This document shows, in pieces, positions 49,571-58,185 of a stretch of DNA of 64,000 nt. The translations under genes were made by a program, and so were the position numbers. The number at the start of each line of letters is the position of its first letter. The first letter of the stretch is position 1. The DNA is from GCA-2697345 sp045565015 (GTDB lineage: Bacteria; Pseudomonadota; Alphaproteobacteria; Rhodobacterales; Rhodobacteraceae). Under the pieces are notes generated by a model that saw nothing but the letters and a program-made list of their open reading frames with translations, was not told the origin of the DNA and did not search any database. The stretch spans positions 62,001-126,000 of the forward strand of contig JBJLGD010000028.1 of assembly GCA_045565015.1 (NCBI GenBank), in the 5' to 3' direction.

Positions 49571-50959
49571 CTATGAATGGATCGCGCCCAAACCACAGGC
49601 CAATGCCGCCTCTTTAACTGCCTCTGAGTAAGTTGGATGGGCATGACAGGTTCTAGCCAGATCCTCTGAGGACGCCCCAAATTCCATAGCCACGCATATT
49701 TCGTGGATTAAATCCCCTGCCATCGGACCAATTATATGCGCTCCTAAAATTTTATCAGTCTTGGAATCAGCCAAGATCTTAACAAAACCTTCTGAACAAA
49801 ACACTGTCTTTGCACGCCCGTTTCCCATAAAACTAAATTTTCCCACTTTATAGTCAAACCCTTCTTCTTTCAGCTCATCTTCTGACTTTCCAACACTAGC
49901 TACCTCTGGGTGAGTATAAATCACACTTGGAATTATATTATAATTTACATGTCCCTTTTGGCCTGCAATCAGTTCCGCAACTGCTATCCCCTCGTCTTCT
50001 GCCTTATGCGCCAACATTGGGCCTTCTACGCAATCCCCAATAGCATACACCCCCTTTAAATTAGTTTCCCAGTTATGATCTACTGATATCCTACCAGATT
50101 CTAAAACATTTAACCCCAGATCCATTAACTTTAACTCCGCGATCCTTGGGACCCTACCAGTAGCAATAAGCACCAAATCAGCCTCATCAGTATGCTCACT
50201 ATTATCTTTTCTCTTGGTATAGCTCACCAAACATTTATTTTTTATTATTTTGGTACTGGATACAGCAGCTCCCATCTCAAATTTAATACCTTGTTTACCT
50301 AAGATACGTTTAAAATGCTTCTGTAACTCAGAGTCTAAACTAGGGACTACGTGATCTAAAAATTCGATCACTCGGACATGCGTACCCAATCGTGAATATA
50401 CTGATCCTAGTTCCAAACCTATTACTCCAGCTCCAATAATAATTAGTTTATCTGGTATATTTTTTGGAGTTAGAGCACCTGTAGATGTAACAACAATCTT
50501 TTCGTCAATCTGAATATTGGGTAGTGAACTAGCTTTTGATCCTGACGCAATAACAATCTTTTTGGTTTTATATACCTTTTCGTTAACTAAAATCTGATTT
50601 TCAGATGTTATCGAAGCCCACCCTTTTATAAGGTCAACTTTATTCTTTTTGAATAAATACTCAATTCCCTTGATATTCTGATTAATTATTTCATCTTTAT
50701 AATTCATCATTTGTTTTAAATTAATAGTTGGAGTATCTGCGACAAGCCCCATTTTACTAAAATTCTTAGTAGCCTCATGGTACTGATGGCTAGCATAAAG
50801 TAACGCCTTTGATGGAATACAGCCAACATTAAGACATGTCCCACCCAGCGTACCGCTACCTTCCACGCAAGCCGTCTTCAGCCCAAGCTGAGCACATTTA
50901 ATTGCACAAACATATCCACCCGGTCCAGATCCGATAATAATCACATCATAATCAGCCAT
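49571..50959 (-). CDS. lpdA: dihydrolipoyl dehydrogenase (E3)
   Basis: E3 re-oxidises the lipoyl groups of 2-oxoacid dehydrogenases using FAD and NAD+. The 462-residue protein begins with the FAD motif IIGSGPGGYVCAIKCAQLG, has the redox disulfide C42/C47 in GTCLNVGCIPSK, a second nucleotide motif (IIGAGVIGLELGSVY), and the catalytic HAHPTYSEAVKEA at the C-terminus. It follows sucB by 62 bases and belongs to the 2-oxoglutarate dehydrogenase operon. Another E3 for pyruvate dehydrogenase may exist elsewhere. Confidence 0.97.
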   Translation of the reverse strand: MADYDVIIIGSGPGGYVCAIKCAQLGLKTACVEGSGTLGGTCLNVGCIPSKALLYASHQYHEATKNFSKMGLVADTPTINLKQMMNYKDEIINQNIKGIEYLFKKNKVDLIKGWASITSENQILVNEKVYKTKKIVIASGSKASSLPNIQIDEKIVVTSTGALTPKNIPDKLIIIGAGVIGLELGSVYSRLGTHVRVIEFLDHVVPSLDSELQKHFKRILGKQGIKFEMGAAVSSTKIIKNKCLVSYTKRKDNSEHTDEADLVLIATGRVPRIAELKLMDLGLNVLESGRISVDHNWETNLKGVYAIGDCVEGPMLAHKAEDEGIAVAELIAGQKGHVNYNIIPSVIYTHPEVASVGKSEDELKEEGFDYKVGKFSFMGNGRAKTVFCSEGFVKILADSKTDKILGAHIIGPMAGDLIHEICVAMEFGASSEDLARTCHAHPTYSEAVKEAALACGLGAIHS

Positions 50960-51021
50960 GAAATTTTCCTACTGCTTTCCTTTAACACTCTATTATAATC
51001 AAGGTAATGTAATTTTTTTTC

Positions 51022-52233
51022 TTACAAATCAATTAATAATCTTCTTGGATCTTCTAATGCTTCTTTTACCCTTACTAAAAAGGTCACTGCGCCCTTCCCA
51101 TCCACTATTCTATGGTCATATGAAAGGGCGAGGTACATCATTGGTCTGATTTCAATTTTTTCATTTCGTACTATTGGGCGGTCCTGTATTTTATGCATAC
51201 CCAAAATACCAGATTGTGGAGGGTTCAAAATAGGAGAACTCATTAGGGAGCCATAGACTCCTCCGTTTGAAATAGTAAACGAACCGCCCATCATGTCATC
51301 CATACTTAATTTTCCCTCTCGGGCTTTGTCACCTTTATCCGCAATCGCCTTCTCCAATTCAGCAAAAGATAGAGATTGTGCATTTTTGATTACTGGAACT
51401 ACTAAACCCGAGGGCGTTCCTGTTGCTATTCCCATATTCACATATTTCTTATAAACTATATATTCGTTCTGAATTTCTGAATTCACCTCTGGTATTTCAA
51501 ATAAAGCATGACAGCATGCTTTAGTAAAAAACGACATAAACCCTAATTTTACACCATGCTTAATCTCAAAAGATTGTTTATATTTATTTCGTAAACCTAA
51601 AATTTCAGTCATATCTACTTCGTTATAAGTAGTCAGCATCGCAGCCGTATTTTGGCTTTCTTTTAGTCGCTCGGCTATTGTTTTTCTTAAACGGGTCATT
51701 TTTACTCGTTCTTCTGGACCAGAAACCAATTCATTGGACCCCTCCATTGACGATAAAACCTGAGTTTCTCTTGAAACAACATTTTTGAGAGTATTTTTGA
51801 CATCTTCTTTCATTATGCGACCATCTCTACCTGTACCTAAAACTTCCCCGGAAGAGAGATTATTCTCTGCCATGAGCTTTCTTGCTGAAGGTGCATGTCC
51901 GTCGTTATCTTCTTTTATAGTATGGCTTTCAGCCAATTCTTGATTATTGTGGCCGTTTTTTTTGACATCAAACTCTTTCGTTTCTGTCACCTTAAGGTCG
52001 CTCTCTTTTATCTCTGCTAAGAGAGCATCAATCCCTACAGCGCTACCTTCTAAAGAAATAATTTCTTTTAGTATTCCGCTTATTGGAGAAGGCACCTCGA
52101 CTGTAACTTTGTCAGTTTCTAGTTCACATAGCATTTCATCCACAGCAACTAGATCACCAACTTTCTTAAACCATGTTGCGACAGTTGCCTCAGTAACACT
52201 CTCTCCTAGAGTAGGTACACGAACTTGTGTCAT
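51022..52233 (-). CDS. sucB: 2-oxoglutarate dehydrogenase E2 (dihydrolipoyl succinyltransferase)
   Basis: The E2 core transfers succinyl groups from E1 to CoA. The protein has one N-terminal lipoyl domain, with lipoylated K42 in LETDKVTVEVPSP, an E3-binding domain around residues 110-145 (APSARKLMAENNLSS), and a C-terminal catalytic domain with DHRIVDGKGAV. The 403-residue length is typical. It overlaps the sucA stop by 4 bases (translational coupling) and precedes lpdA. Confidence 0.97.
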   Translation of the reverse strand: MTQVRVPTLGESVTEATVATWFKKVGDLVAVDEMLCELETDKVTVEVPSPISGILKEIISLEGSAVGIDALLAEIKESDLKVTETKEFDVKKNGHNNQELAESHTIKEDNDGHAPSARKLMAENNLSSGEVLGTGRDGRIMKEDVKNTLKNVVSRETQVLSSMEGSNELVSGPEERVKMTRLRKTIAERLKESQNTAAMLTTYNEVDMTEILGLRNKYKQSFEIKHGVKLGFMSFFTKACCHALFEIPEVNSEIQNEYIVYKKYVNMGIATGTPSGLVVPVIKNAQSLSFAELEKAIADKGDKAREGKLSMDDMMGGSFTISNGGVYGSLMSSPILNPPQSGILGMHKIQDRPIVRNEKIEIRPMMYLALSYDHRIVDGKGAVTFLVRVKEALEDPRRLLIDL

Positions 52234-55148
52234 TTTTTTTCTCCCAATCGTAATGCCTCTTCAATTAATCCGTCCTGTTGACTTTTATGCTGTGTTGCCG
52301 AGCCGGTTGCAGGAGACGCTGAAGCTGGCCTCCCTACGTAAATTGCTCTTTTATTTTTAGCCTTAATATGATTTAGTACCCACTCAATATTTGGCTCCAT
52401 AAAGTTCCACGCACCCTGGTTCTTTGGTTCTTCTTGACACCAGAAAACTTCCGCATGTTTGAACCTTTTTAATTCTTTGATTGCCGCGCTTGATGGAAAT
52501 GGGTAAAATTGTTCAAATCTCAGAATATAGACGTCATCTACACCGTTTTCTTCTCGTACATCATACAAGTCATAATATATTTTCCCAGAACATAAAATTA
52601 GTCTTTTGATTTGGTTATCTGGTTTTAACTTTAAGTGAGAAGACTCATTCTCCGCATGATCATGGAGTATACGATGAAAACTAGAACCTTTAAGAAAGTC
52701 GGTAGCTTTAGAAACCGCAGATTTATTTCTTAATAGAGATTTTGGTGTCATTAAAACCAGGGGTTTTCTAAAAGAGCGATGCATTTGTCGTCTTAAAATA
52801 TGAAAATAATTTGCGGGTGTTGAACAATTGGCTACTATCCAGTTCTCCCCACCACACATTTGTAAAAAACGTTCTAATCTAGCCGAAGAATGCTCTGGGC
52901 CTTGGCCCTCGAAGCCGTGTGGTAACAACATAACTAAGCCCGACATTCTTAACCATTTTGCTTCTCCAGAACTGATAAATTGATCAAACATTATTTGGGC
53001 GCCATTAGCAAAGTCTCCAAATTGGGCTTCCCATAGAACAAGGGAATTTGGTTCTGCCAGAGAGTAGCCATATTCAAAACCCAAAACAGCATATTCTGAA
53101 AGCATAGAGTCTATAACTTCAAAGTTTGCCTGCCCGTTGCGGACATAATTAAGAGGAAAATACCTTTCCTCAGTTTTTTGATCCACCAATGCAGAATGCC
53201 TTTGACTAAATGTACCCCGGGTAGAGTCTTGTCCTGATAGTCGAACAGGGTAGCCTTCGATCAATAGTGATCCAAACGCTAGTGCTTCAGCTGTAGACCA
53301 GTCTATACTATTCCCAGAAGCGAACATTTTCTTCTTTTCCGCCAGCAATCTTAAAACAGTCTTATGTAATTCAAAACCATCTGGTACGTTTGTTAGAGCC
53401 CTACTTACCTCCGAAAAGGCTTTTTTTGAAAGCGACGTACCTCCTCTTTGATATACCTCATTATCTCTTTTTAAGTGAGACCATTTCCCATCTAACCAAT
53501 CTGCTTTATTAGGTTTATAAACTTTTCCTGCTTCAAACTCCTCATTTAGCTTAGCCTGAAAGTCAGCTTTGGCATTTTGAACTTCAGTCGAAGAAATTAA
53601 ACCATCGGAAACAAGCCGGTCAGAATAAATAGTAAGTGTCGTTTTTTGTTTTTTAATTTGGTTATACATCAATGGGTTGGTAAACATTGGTTCATCGCCT
53701 TCATTGTGCCCAAATCGTCTATAACAAATTATATCAAGCACAACATCTTTATGAAACTTTTGCCTAAATTCGGTTGCTACCTTTGCAGCATGAACAACCG
53801 CTTCTGGATCGTCACCATTTACATGGAATATTGGGGCTTCAACCATAAGAGCAATATCGGTTGGGTAAGGGCTCGATCTACTAAGGTGGGGAGCAGTTGT
53901 AAAACCTATTTGGTTGTTAACAACAATATGAATTGTGCCACCTGTCTTATGCCCTTTTAAACCAGACAAACCAAAACCCTCAGCGACAACTCCCTGACCT
54001 GCGAATGCAGCATCACCGTGAATTAGTACCGGCAATACTTTAACACGTTCATCATCATCCAGTTGGTCTTGTTTAGCTCTAGCTTTTCCCAAGACAACCG
54101 GGTTCACTGCTTCGAGGTGAGACGGGTTTGCAGCCAAAGAAAGGTGAACGGAATTGCCATCAAACTCACGATCAGACGAGGCACCCAAATGGTATTTAAC
54201 GTCTCCAGAACCATCAACGTCTTCAGGTTTCGAGCTACCTCCCTGAAATTCATTGAAAATAGCTCTGTATGGCTTCGCCATTACGTTAGCTAAGACCGAA
54301 AGTCGGCCTCTATGAGGCATACCAATCAATATGTCTTGTACACCGCGGGCTCCACCGCGTTTTATAATTTGTTCCATGGCTGGTATCAAACTCTCGCCAC
54401 CATCTAATCCAAATCTCTTAGTTCCCATATATTTCACGTGGAGAAACTTCTCGAAACCTTCTGCCTCTATTAGTTTGTTAAGTATTGCTTTTCGACCTCT
54501 ACGACTGAATTCAATTTCTTTGCCCAAACCTTCTATTCTCTCTTTAAGCCAACTAGCTTCCTCAGGATTGCTTATGTGCATGTACTGGAGTGCGAAGGTC
54601 CCGCAATAAGTTCTCTTAACAATATCCAAGATCTCTTTTATCGTAGCAATTTCAAGCCCCAGGACGTTATCAATAAAAATTGGTCTATCTAAATCAGCTT
54701 CTTGAAATCCATATGTTTGAGGATCTAGTTCAGGGTGTGTGGGGTGATCACGCATTCCTAAAGGATCCAAGTCTGCCACTAAATGACCTAATATTCGATA
54801 TGCCCTAATCAGCATCAGAGCCCTTACACTATCTATAACCGCTCTTTTAATGGACTTTTCAGAAGTAAGCTCACTTACAGTCAGTGATTTGAATTGCTCT
54901 TTTATTTGTTGAGCTTTTTCATCACTTCCAAAAAAACTACTCTCAATCTCTGGCGGCCAATCATTCCTAACCCAACTTGGCTCAAACTCTGGGCTTCGCC
55001 TTTCATCATCCATATGAGCAAAAAAGTCTTGCCACTCAGGTTCCAAACCGGATTTGTCAGTCAAATAACGTTTGTAGAGGCTCTCAAGATAAACAGTATT
55101 ACCGCCCTGCATTAACGATGATTGGGTTTGATCGCTCTTACTAACCAT
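52230..55148 (-). CDS. sucA: 2-oxoglutarate dehydrogenase E1
   Basis: This thiamine-diphosphate enzyme decarboxylates 2-oxoglutarate. The 972-residue protein carries the N-terminal NTVYLESLYKRYL segment that engages E2, the region GMPHRGRLSVLANV, HGDAAFAGQGVVAE of the cofactor site, and GQDSTRGTFSQRHS. It is the first gene of sucA-sucB-lpdA-sdhB. Two copies of the palindrome TGTGATCACA lie about 150-180 bases upstream. The sucCD genes, which usually sit between mdh and sucA in alphaproteobacteria, are absent here. Confidence 0.98.
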   Translation of the reverse strand: MVSKSDQTQSSLMQGGNTVYLESLYKRYLTDKSGLEPEWQDFFAHMDDERRSPEFEPSWVRNDWPPEIESSFFGSDEKAQQIKEQFKSLTVSELTSEKSIKRAVIDSVRALMLIRAYRILGHLVADLDPLGMRDHPTHPELDPQTYGFQEADLDRPIFIDNVLGLEIATIKEILDIVKRTYCGTFALQYMHISNPEEASWLKERIEGLGKEIEFSRRGRKAILNKLIEAEGFEKFLHVKYMGTKRFGLDGGESLIPAMEQIIKRGGARGVQDILIGMPHRGRLSVLANVMAKPYRAIFNEFQGGSSKPEDVDGSGDVKYHLGASSDREFDGNSVHLSLAANPSHLEAVNPVVLGKARAKQDQLDDDERVKVLPVLIHGDAAFAGQGVVAEGFGLSGLKGHKTGGTIHIVVNNQIGFTTAPHLSRSSPYPTDIALMVEAPIFHVNGDDPEAVVHAAKVATEFRQKFHKDVVLDIICYRRFGHNEGDEPMFTNPLMYNQIKKQKTTLTIYSDRLVSDGLISSTEVQNAKADFQAKLNEEFEAGKVYKPNKADWLDGKWSHLKRDNEVYQRGGTSLSKKAFSEVSRALTNVPDGFELHKTVLRLLAEKKKMFASGNSIDWSTAEALAFGSLLIEGYPVRLSGQDSTRGTFSQRHSALVDQKTEERYFPLNYVRNGQANFEVIDSMLSEYAVLGFEYGYSLAEPNSLVLWEAQFGDFANGAQIMFDQFISSGEAKWLRMSGLVMLLPHGFEGQGPEHSSARLERFLQMCGGENWIVANCSTPANYFHILRRQMHRSFRKPLVLMTPKSLLRNKSAVSKATDFLKGSSFHRILHDHAENESSHLKLKPDNQIKRLILCSGKIYYDLYDVREENGVDDVYILRFEQFYPFPSSAAIKELKRFKHAEVFWCQEEPKNQGAWNFMEPNIEWVLNHIKAKNKRAIYVGRPASASPATGSATQHKSQQDGLIEEALRLGEKK

Positions 55149-55296
55149 GATTAGTCCATCTCCGAGCAGTTAAGTCAGCAGTTTTATACAAGTTCATTTT
55201 CTAACCGAAGTAAATTACTTTACTAAGATCATTTAATTACATGGAAAAACCAAGAAATAAACATAAAAAAGTAAAAAAAAGTAAAAAAATTCATTA

Positions 55297-55327
55297 TGTG
55301 ATCACAATAAAAATTTTTGTGATCACA
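55297..55327. promoter_or_regulatory. double palindromic operator upstream of sucA
   Basis: Two perfect TGTGATCACA palindromes (55297-55306 and 55318-55327) have centres 21 bp apart, two helical turns, so both face the same side of the DNA. The flanks extend the symmetry (TTATG before the first, CATAA after the second). The same 10-mer is found before sdhC and before the GntR-type regulator gene, so this is the likely operator for that regulator. Confidence 0.75.
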
Positions 55328-55386
55328 TAATAATCATTTACGATCTAACTGTGTCATAATTCTAACTAAACGTAGCTTCATCCGAG

Positions 55387-56346
55387 CTATAGACTTGGGT
55401 CAATACTCTTGCACGCAGAAACTAGTGAATTAACGGCCTCTACCGACTTGTCGAACATAACTTTTTCCGCTTTTGTAAATTTTATTGGAACAATTCGTTC
55501 AACTCCAGCAGCCCCAATTATTACCGGCACTCCAACATAAAAACCAGTTAATCCATATTCACCATCGACATAAGCAGCACACGGCAAAAGCCGCTTCTGA
55601 TCTTTAAGGTAAGCTTCAGCCATTTCTATGGCAGCCGTAGCAGGCGCATAGAATGCTGAGCCATTACCTAAGAGACCAACAATTTCAGCTCCACCATCTC
55701 GAGTCCTTTGGACAATCTCTTCCAATCGAGTCTCAGTAATCCACTCCATTTCAACCAAGTCAGTGAGTGGTATCCCTCCGACAGTGGAATAACGTGTCAA
55801 TGGAACCATCGTATCACCATGACCACCCAGAACAAATGCTGATACATCTCGCATAGAAACATTAAATTCATTACTGAGAAAGTGCCTAAAGCGAGCCGAA
55901 TCTAAAATACCAGCCATTCCACAAACTTTATTATGTGGTAACCCCGAAAACTCTCTCAAGGCCCAAACCATTGCATCTAAAGGGTTAGTAATACAAATTA
56001 CGAACGCATTAGGCGCAAACTCCTTTATGCCCGTCCCGACAGCCTTCATCACTTTCAGGTTAATACCTAAAAGATCATCCCGGCTCATACCGGGCTTTCT
56101 TGGTACGCCAGCTGTCACTATACATACGTCAGCACCAGAAATATCTTGATATTCTGATGTACCTTTTAAAATAACGTCAAACCCTTGTGACGGTCCAGCT
56201 TCCGCGATGTCTAGCGCTTTACCTTTTGGAGTCCCCTCAGCTATGTCAAATAAAACTACATTACCCATTTCCTTGATCGCAGCTAAATGAGCGAGAGTTC
56301 CTCCTATTTGTCCTGCACCAATTAAAGCTATTTTAGATCTCGCCAT
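55387..56346 (-). CDS. mdh: malate dehydrogenase
   Basis: Mdh oxidises malate to oxaloacetate with NAD+. The 319-residue protein is of the lactate-dehydrogenase-like class: IALIGAGQIGGTLAHLAA binds NAD, GVPRKPGMSRDDLL is the mobile loop with the substrate arginines, and VLGGHGDTMVPL carries the catalytic histidine. It is followed downstream by the intergenic region with the double operator and then sucA. It diverges from the TauE/SafE-like gene; a degenerate operator-like sequence, TTTGATCAGG, lies at 56391-56400 in that divergent spacer. Confidence 0.97.
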   Translation of the reverse strand: MARSKIALIGAGQIGGTLAHLAAIKEMGNVVLFDIAEGTPKGKALDIAEAGPSQGFDVILKGTSEYQDISGADVCIVTAGVPRKPGMSRDDLLGINLKVMKAVGTGIKEFAPNAFVICITNPLDAMVWALREFSGLPHNKVCGMAGILDSARFRHFLSNEFNVSMRDVSAFVLGGHGDTMVPLTRYSTVGGIPLTDLVEMEWITETRLEEIVQRTRDGGAEIVGLLGNGSAFYAPATAAIEMAEAYLKDQKRLLPCAAYVDGEYGLTGFYVGVPVIIGAAGVERIVPIKFTKAEKVMFDKSVEAVNSLVSACKSIDPSL

Positions 56347-56444
56347 TTCAGTATTTCTCCTGTTTATTTATTTGGAATCAGATCTAGACCTTTGATCAGG
56401 GTCACGCAAGTATCTGAAGGGAAATAAATTGGGACTATCTATAC

Positions 56445-57197
56445 GTGGAAATCACTATTTTATTTTTATTTATATCGGTTACTGCTGTGCTTATAGCAGG
56501 AATATCAAAGGGTGGATTTGGTAGTGGAGTTTCATTTATATGTACTCCGATTTTGGCAATTGTTACAGAACCCACAATTGCACTGGGATTAATGTTACCC
56601 TTGTTAATGTTGATGGATATGGTTTCTATCAAATTATACTGGAAAAAATGGTGTATCTTAAATGCAAGAGTCTTAATCTTGGGCTCTCTTTTTGGTATTA
56701 TTACAGGTGTCCTATTTTACCGTGTTGCAAGCGCCGACTTTCTTCGCGTCATTATTGGTCTGATCTCAATAAGCTTCGTTCTGTACCAAGTAATGCATAA
56801 AAAATTATTCTTTAATAAAGCTATTTCAAAATTTAATTCAAAGCTCGGTATTGCAATGGGTTTCCTAGCTGGGTTTACAAGCTTTATTAGTCATGCCGGC
56901 GGCCCGCCTGTTGCTGTATTCCTATTATCACAAGGCGTAAATAAAACTCTCTATCAAGCAACTACCGTGATTTGCTTTTCAGTAATCAATATTTTTAAAA
57001 TTTTCCCCTATGCTTATTTTGGATTTATCAATAAAGAGACTTTAACAGTTAGTTTATTGTTATCACCAGCCGCAATAATTGGTACTCTAATTGGTGCTTA
57101 TGCTCACAAAGTATTCTCAGAAAAGTTGTTTTTGCACACCACTTATTTTCTTTTGATGATAGCAGGAAGTAAGTTAATATTTGATGGCTTAACCTAG
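56445..57197 (+). CDS. TauE/SafE family membrane transporter
   Basis: This 250-residue protein has about eight hydrophobic helices and the TauE/SafE (TSUP, formerly DUF81) pattern: ISKGGFGSGVSFICTPIL in the first repeat and GFLAGFTSFISHAGGPPVAVFLLSQG in the second, the two inverted half-repeats. Family members export sulfite, sulfoacetate or other organosulfur anions, but many are uncharacterised. A GTG codon at 56445 starts the ORF, with AGGG upstream at long spacing. It sits between mdh and sdhCDA. There is no sulfur gene nearby, so no substrate is claimed. Confidence 0.85.
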   Translation: MEITILFLFISVTAVLIAGISKGGFGSGVSFICTPILAIVTEPTIALGLMLPLLMLMDMVSIKLYWKKWCILNARVLILGSLFGIITGVLFYRVASADFLRVIIGLISISFVLYQVMHKKLFFNKAISKFNSKLGIAMGFLAGFTSFISHAGGPPVAVFLLSQGVNKTLYQATTVICFSVINIFKIFPYAYFGFINKETLTVSLLLSPAAIIGTLIGAYAHKVFSEKLFLHTTYFLLMIAGSKLIFDGLT

Positions 57198-57276
57198 GAT
57201 AACCTTATTAGAAACTTTTAAAAACACTCAGAAATAAACTTACATTTTAGTTACATAGATCTATCAACATAGTTTT

Positions 57277-57286
57277 TGTGATCACA
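57277..57286. promoter_or_regulatory. palindromic operator upstream of sdhCDA
   Basis: A perfect TGTGATCACA lies 117 bases before sdhC. TTGTGA (57276-57281) and TTAGAT (57299-57304), 17 bases apart, form a possible promoter, so a bound repressor would cover the -35 box. The promoter call is weaker than the operator call. Confidence 0.7.
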
Positions 57287-57334
57287 TTAAGCTTTATCTT
57301 AGATAATCTGTGCCAAAATATCGCAATAATAGAG

Positions 57335-57365
57335 CATAAATGAGGTGACATAAAAATCATTTATG
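57335..57365 (+). promoter_or_regulatory. inverted repeat in the sdhC leader
   Basis: CATAAATGA (57335-57343) and TCATTTATG (57357-57365) are perfect 9-bp complements around a 13-base loop, 37 bases before the sdhC start codon and downstream of the putative promoter. It could form an RNA hairpin or be a second protein site. It does not resemble a riboswitch I know. Confidence 0.4.
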
Positions 57366-57402
57366 TTATCTGTACATTCAAAGAAGGGCGTAGAGTATTG
57401 AT

Positions 57403-57786
57403 ATGAAACAATCCATCAAACGAAAAAGACCACTTTCACCCCACCTTTCAATTTATCGGCCGGAATTTACTTCTGTAACGTCAATTTTCACTCGGATAAC
57501 TGGAAACGCGCTATTACTAGCAATCCTAATAATAGTTGGCTGGCTTTACGCTGCCTCCGCAAGCACAGAAACTTTTGAGTTAGTTAACAGGTTTTTTAAT
57601 AGCTGGTTTGTTGATTTAATAATGATTCTATCTTTGTGGGCGGTTTGGTATCACTTTTTGGCAGGAATAAGGCATATTTATTGGGACTCAGGGAAAGGGT
57701 TTGAAATACCTCAGGCAAGAATTTTAGCTTACAGCGTTATTTCTGGTTCATTTATTTTAACGTTATTAACACTGTTAGTTCTTTGA
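57403..57786 (+). CDS. sdhC: succinate dehydrogenase cytochrome b556 subunit
   Basis: SdhC is a membrane anchor that binds heme b and ubiquinone. The 127-residue protein starts with KRPLSPHLSIYRPEFTSVTSIFTRITG, a strong family signature including the quinone-site serine and arginine. WYHFLAGIRHIYWDSGKGFE in the second half contains the heme histidine (HFLAGIRH). Three transmembrane helices are visible. It is the first gene of sdhCDA; its stop is 8 bases from the preferred sdhD start. Confidence 0.95.
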   Translation: MKQSIKRKRPLSPHLSIYRPEFTSVTSIFTRITGNALLLAILIIVGWLYAASASTETFELVNRFFNSWFVDLIMILSLWAVWYHFLAGIRHIYWDSGKGFEIPQARILAYSVISGSFILTLLTLLVL

Positions 57787-57794
57787 AAGCAGAA

Positions 57795-58166
57795 ATGAGT
57801 ATCTTAAAAACTTTAAACCCCGCTGTACTAATCAGAAATTCCAATAAAGGGACTGATAGCCATATCCGTATGACATTTACTTCACTACTATTAGCCCTCC
57901 TAGTACCAATATTCATCTTTAACTTTGGTAGAGTATTTGGATCCACCCATGAAGAGGTCACAAGTTTTTTAAACAAGCCATTCAACTATATTCTTATAAC
58001 CAGCACTCTTGTAATAAGTTTAATTCATTTTAAACAAGGTGTTAAGGTTTTAATTGAAGATTACGTAAGAGGTTTAACAAGAACAATACTCTTATCTTTT
58101 ACTTCAATACTCAGCTATGGTGCAATTCTCGTGATCTTGTACTCAATAACTAAAATTTTAATTTAA
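57795..58166 (+). CDS. sdhD: succinate dehydrogenase membrane anchor subunit
   Basis: SdhD, the second membrane anchor, has three predicted helices. The start ATG at 57795, preceded by GAAAGCAG, gives a 123-residue protein beginning MSILKTLNP; an in-frame TTG at 57783 would overlap the sdhC stop but seems less likely. The conserved segment GTDSHIRMTFTS resembles the G-x-x-H-W region of alphaproteobacterial SdhD, although tryptophan is replaced. The later LIHFKQGVKVLIEDYV is the usual heme/quinone-side segment (H-x-x-x-G-x-x-x-I-x-D-Y). sdhA follows in 19 bases. Confidence 0.92.
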   Translation: MSILKTLNPAVLIRNSNKGTDSHIRMTFTSLLLALLVPIFIFNFGRVFGSTHEEVTSFLNKPFNYILITSTLVISLIHFKQGVKVLIEDYVRGLTRTILLSFTSILSYGAILVILYSITKILI

Positions 58167-58185
58167 TCCTTGGAGAAATTTTTAA

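Noticed and set aside
54747..54756. Additional operator-like GTGATCACG inside sucA
   Set aside because: It is imperfect, lies in coding sequence and is explained by the SucA protein sequence; no promoter is nearby.
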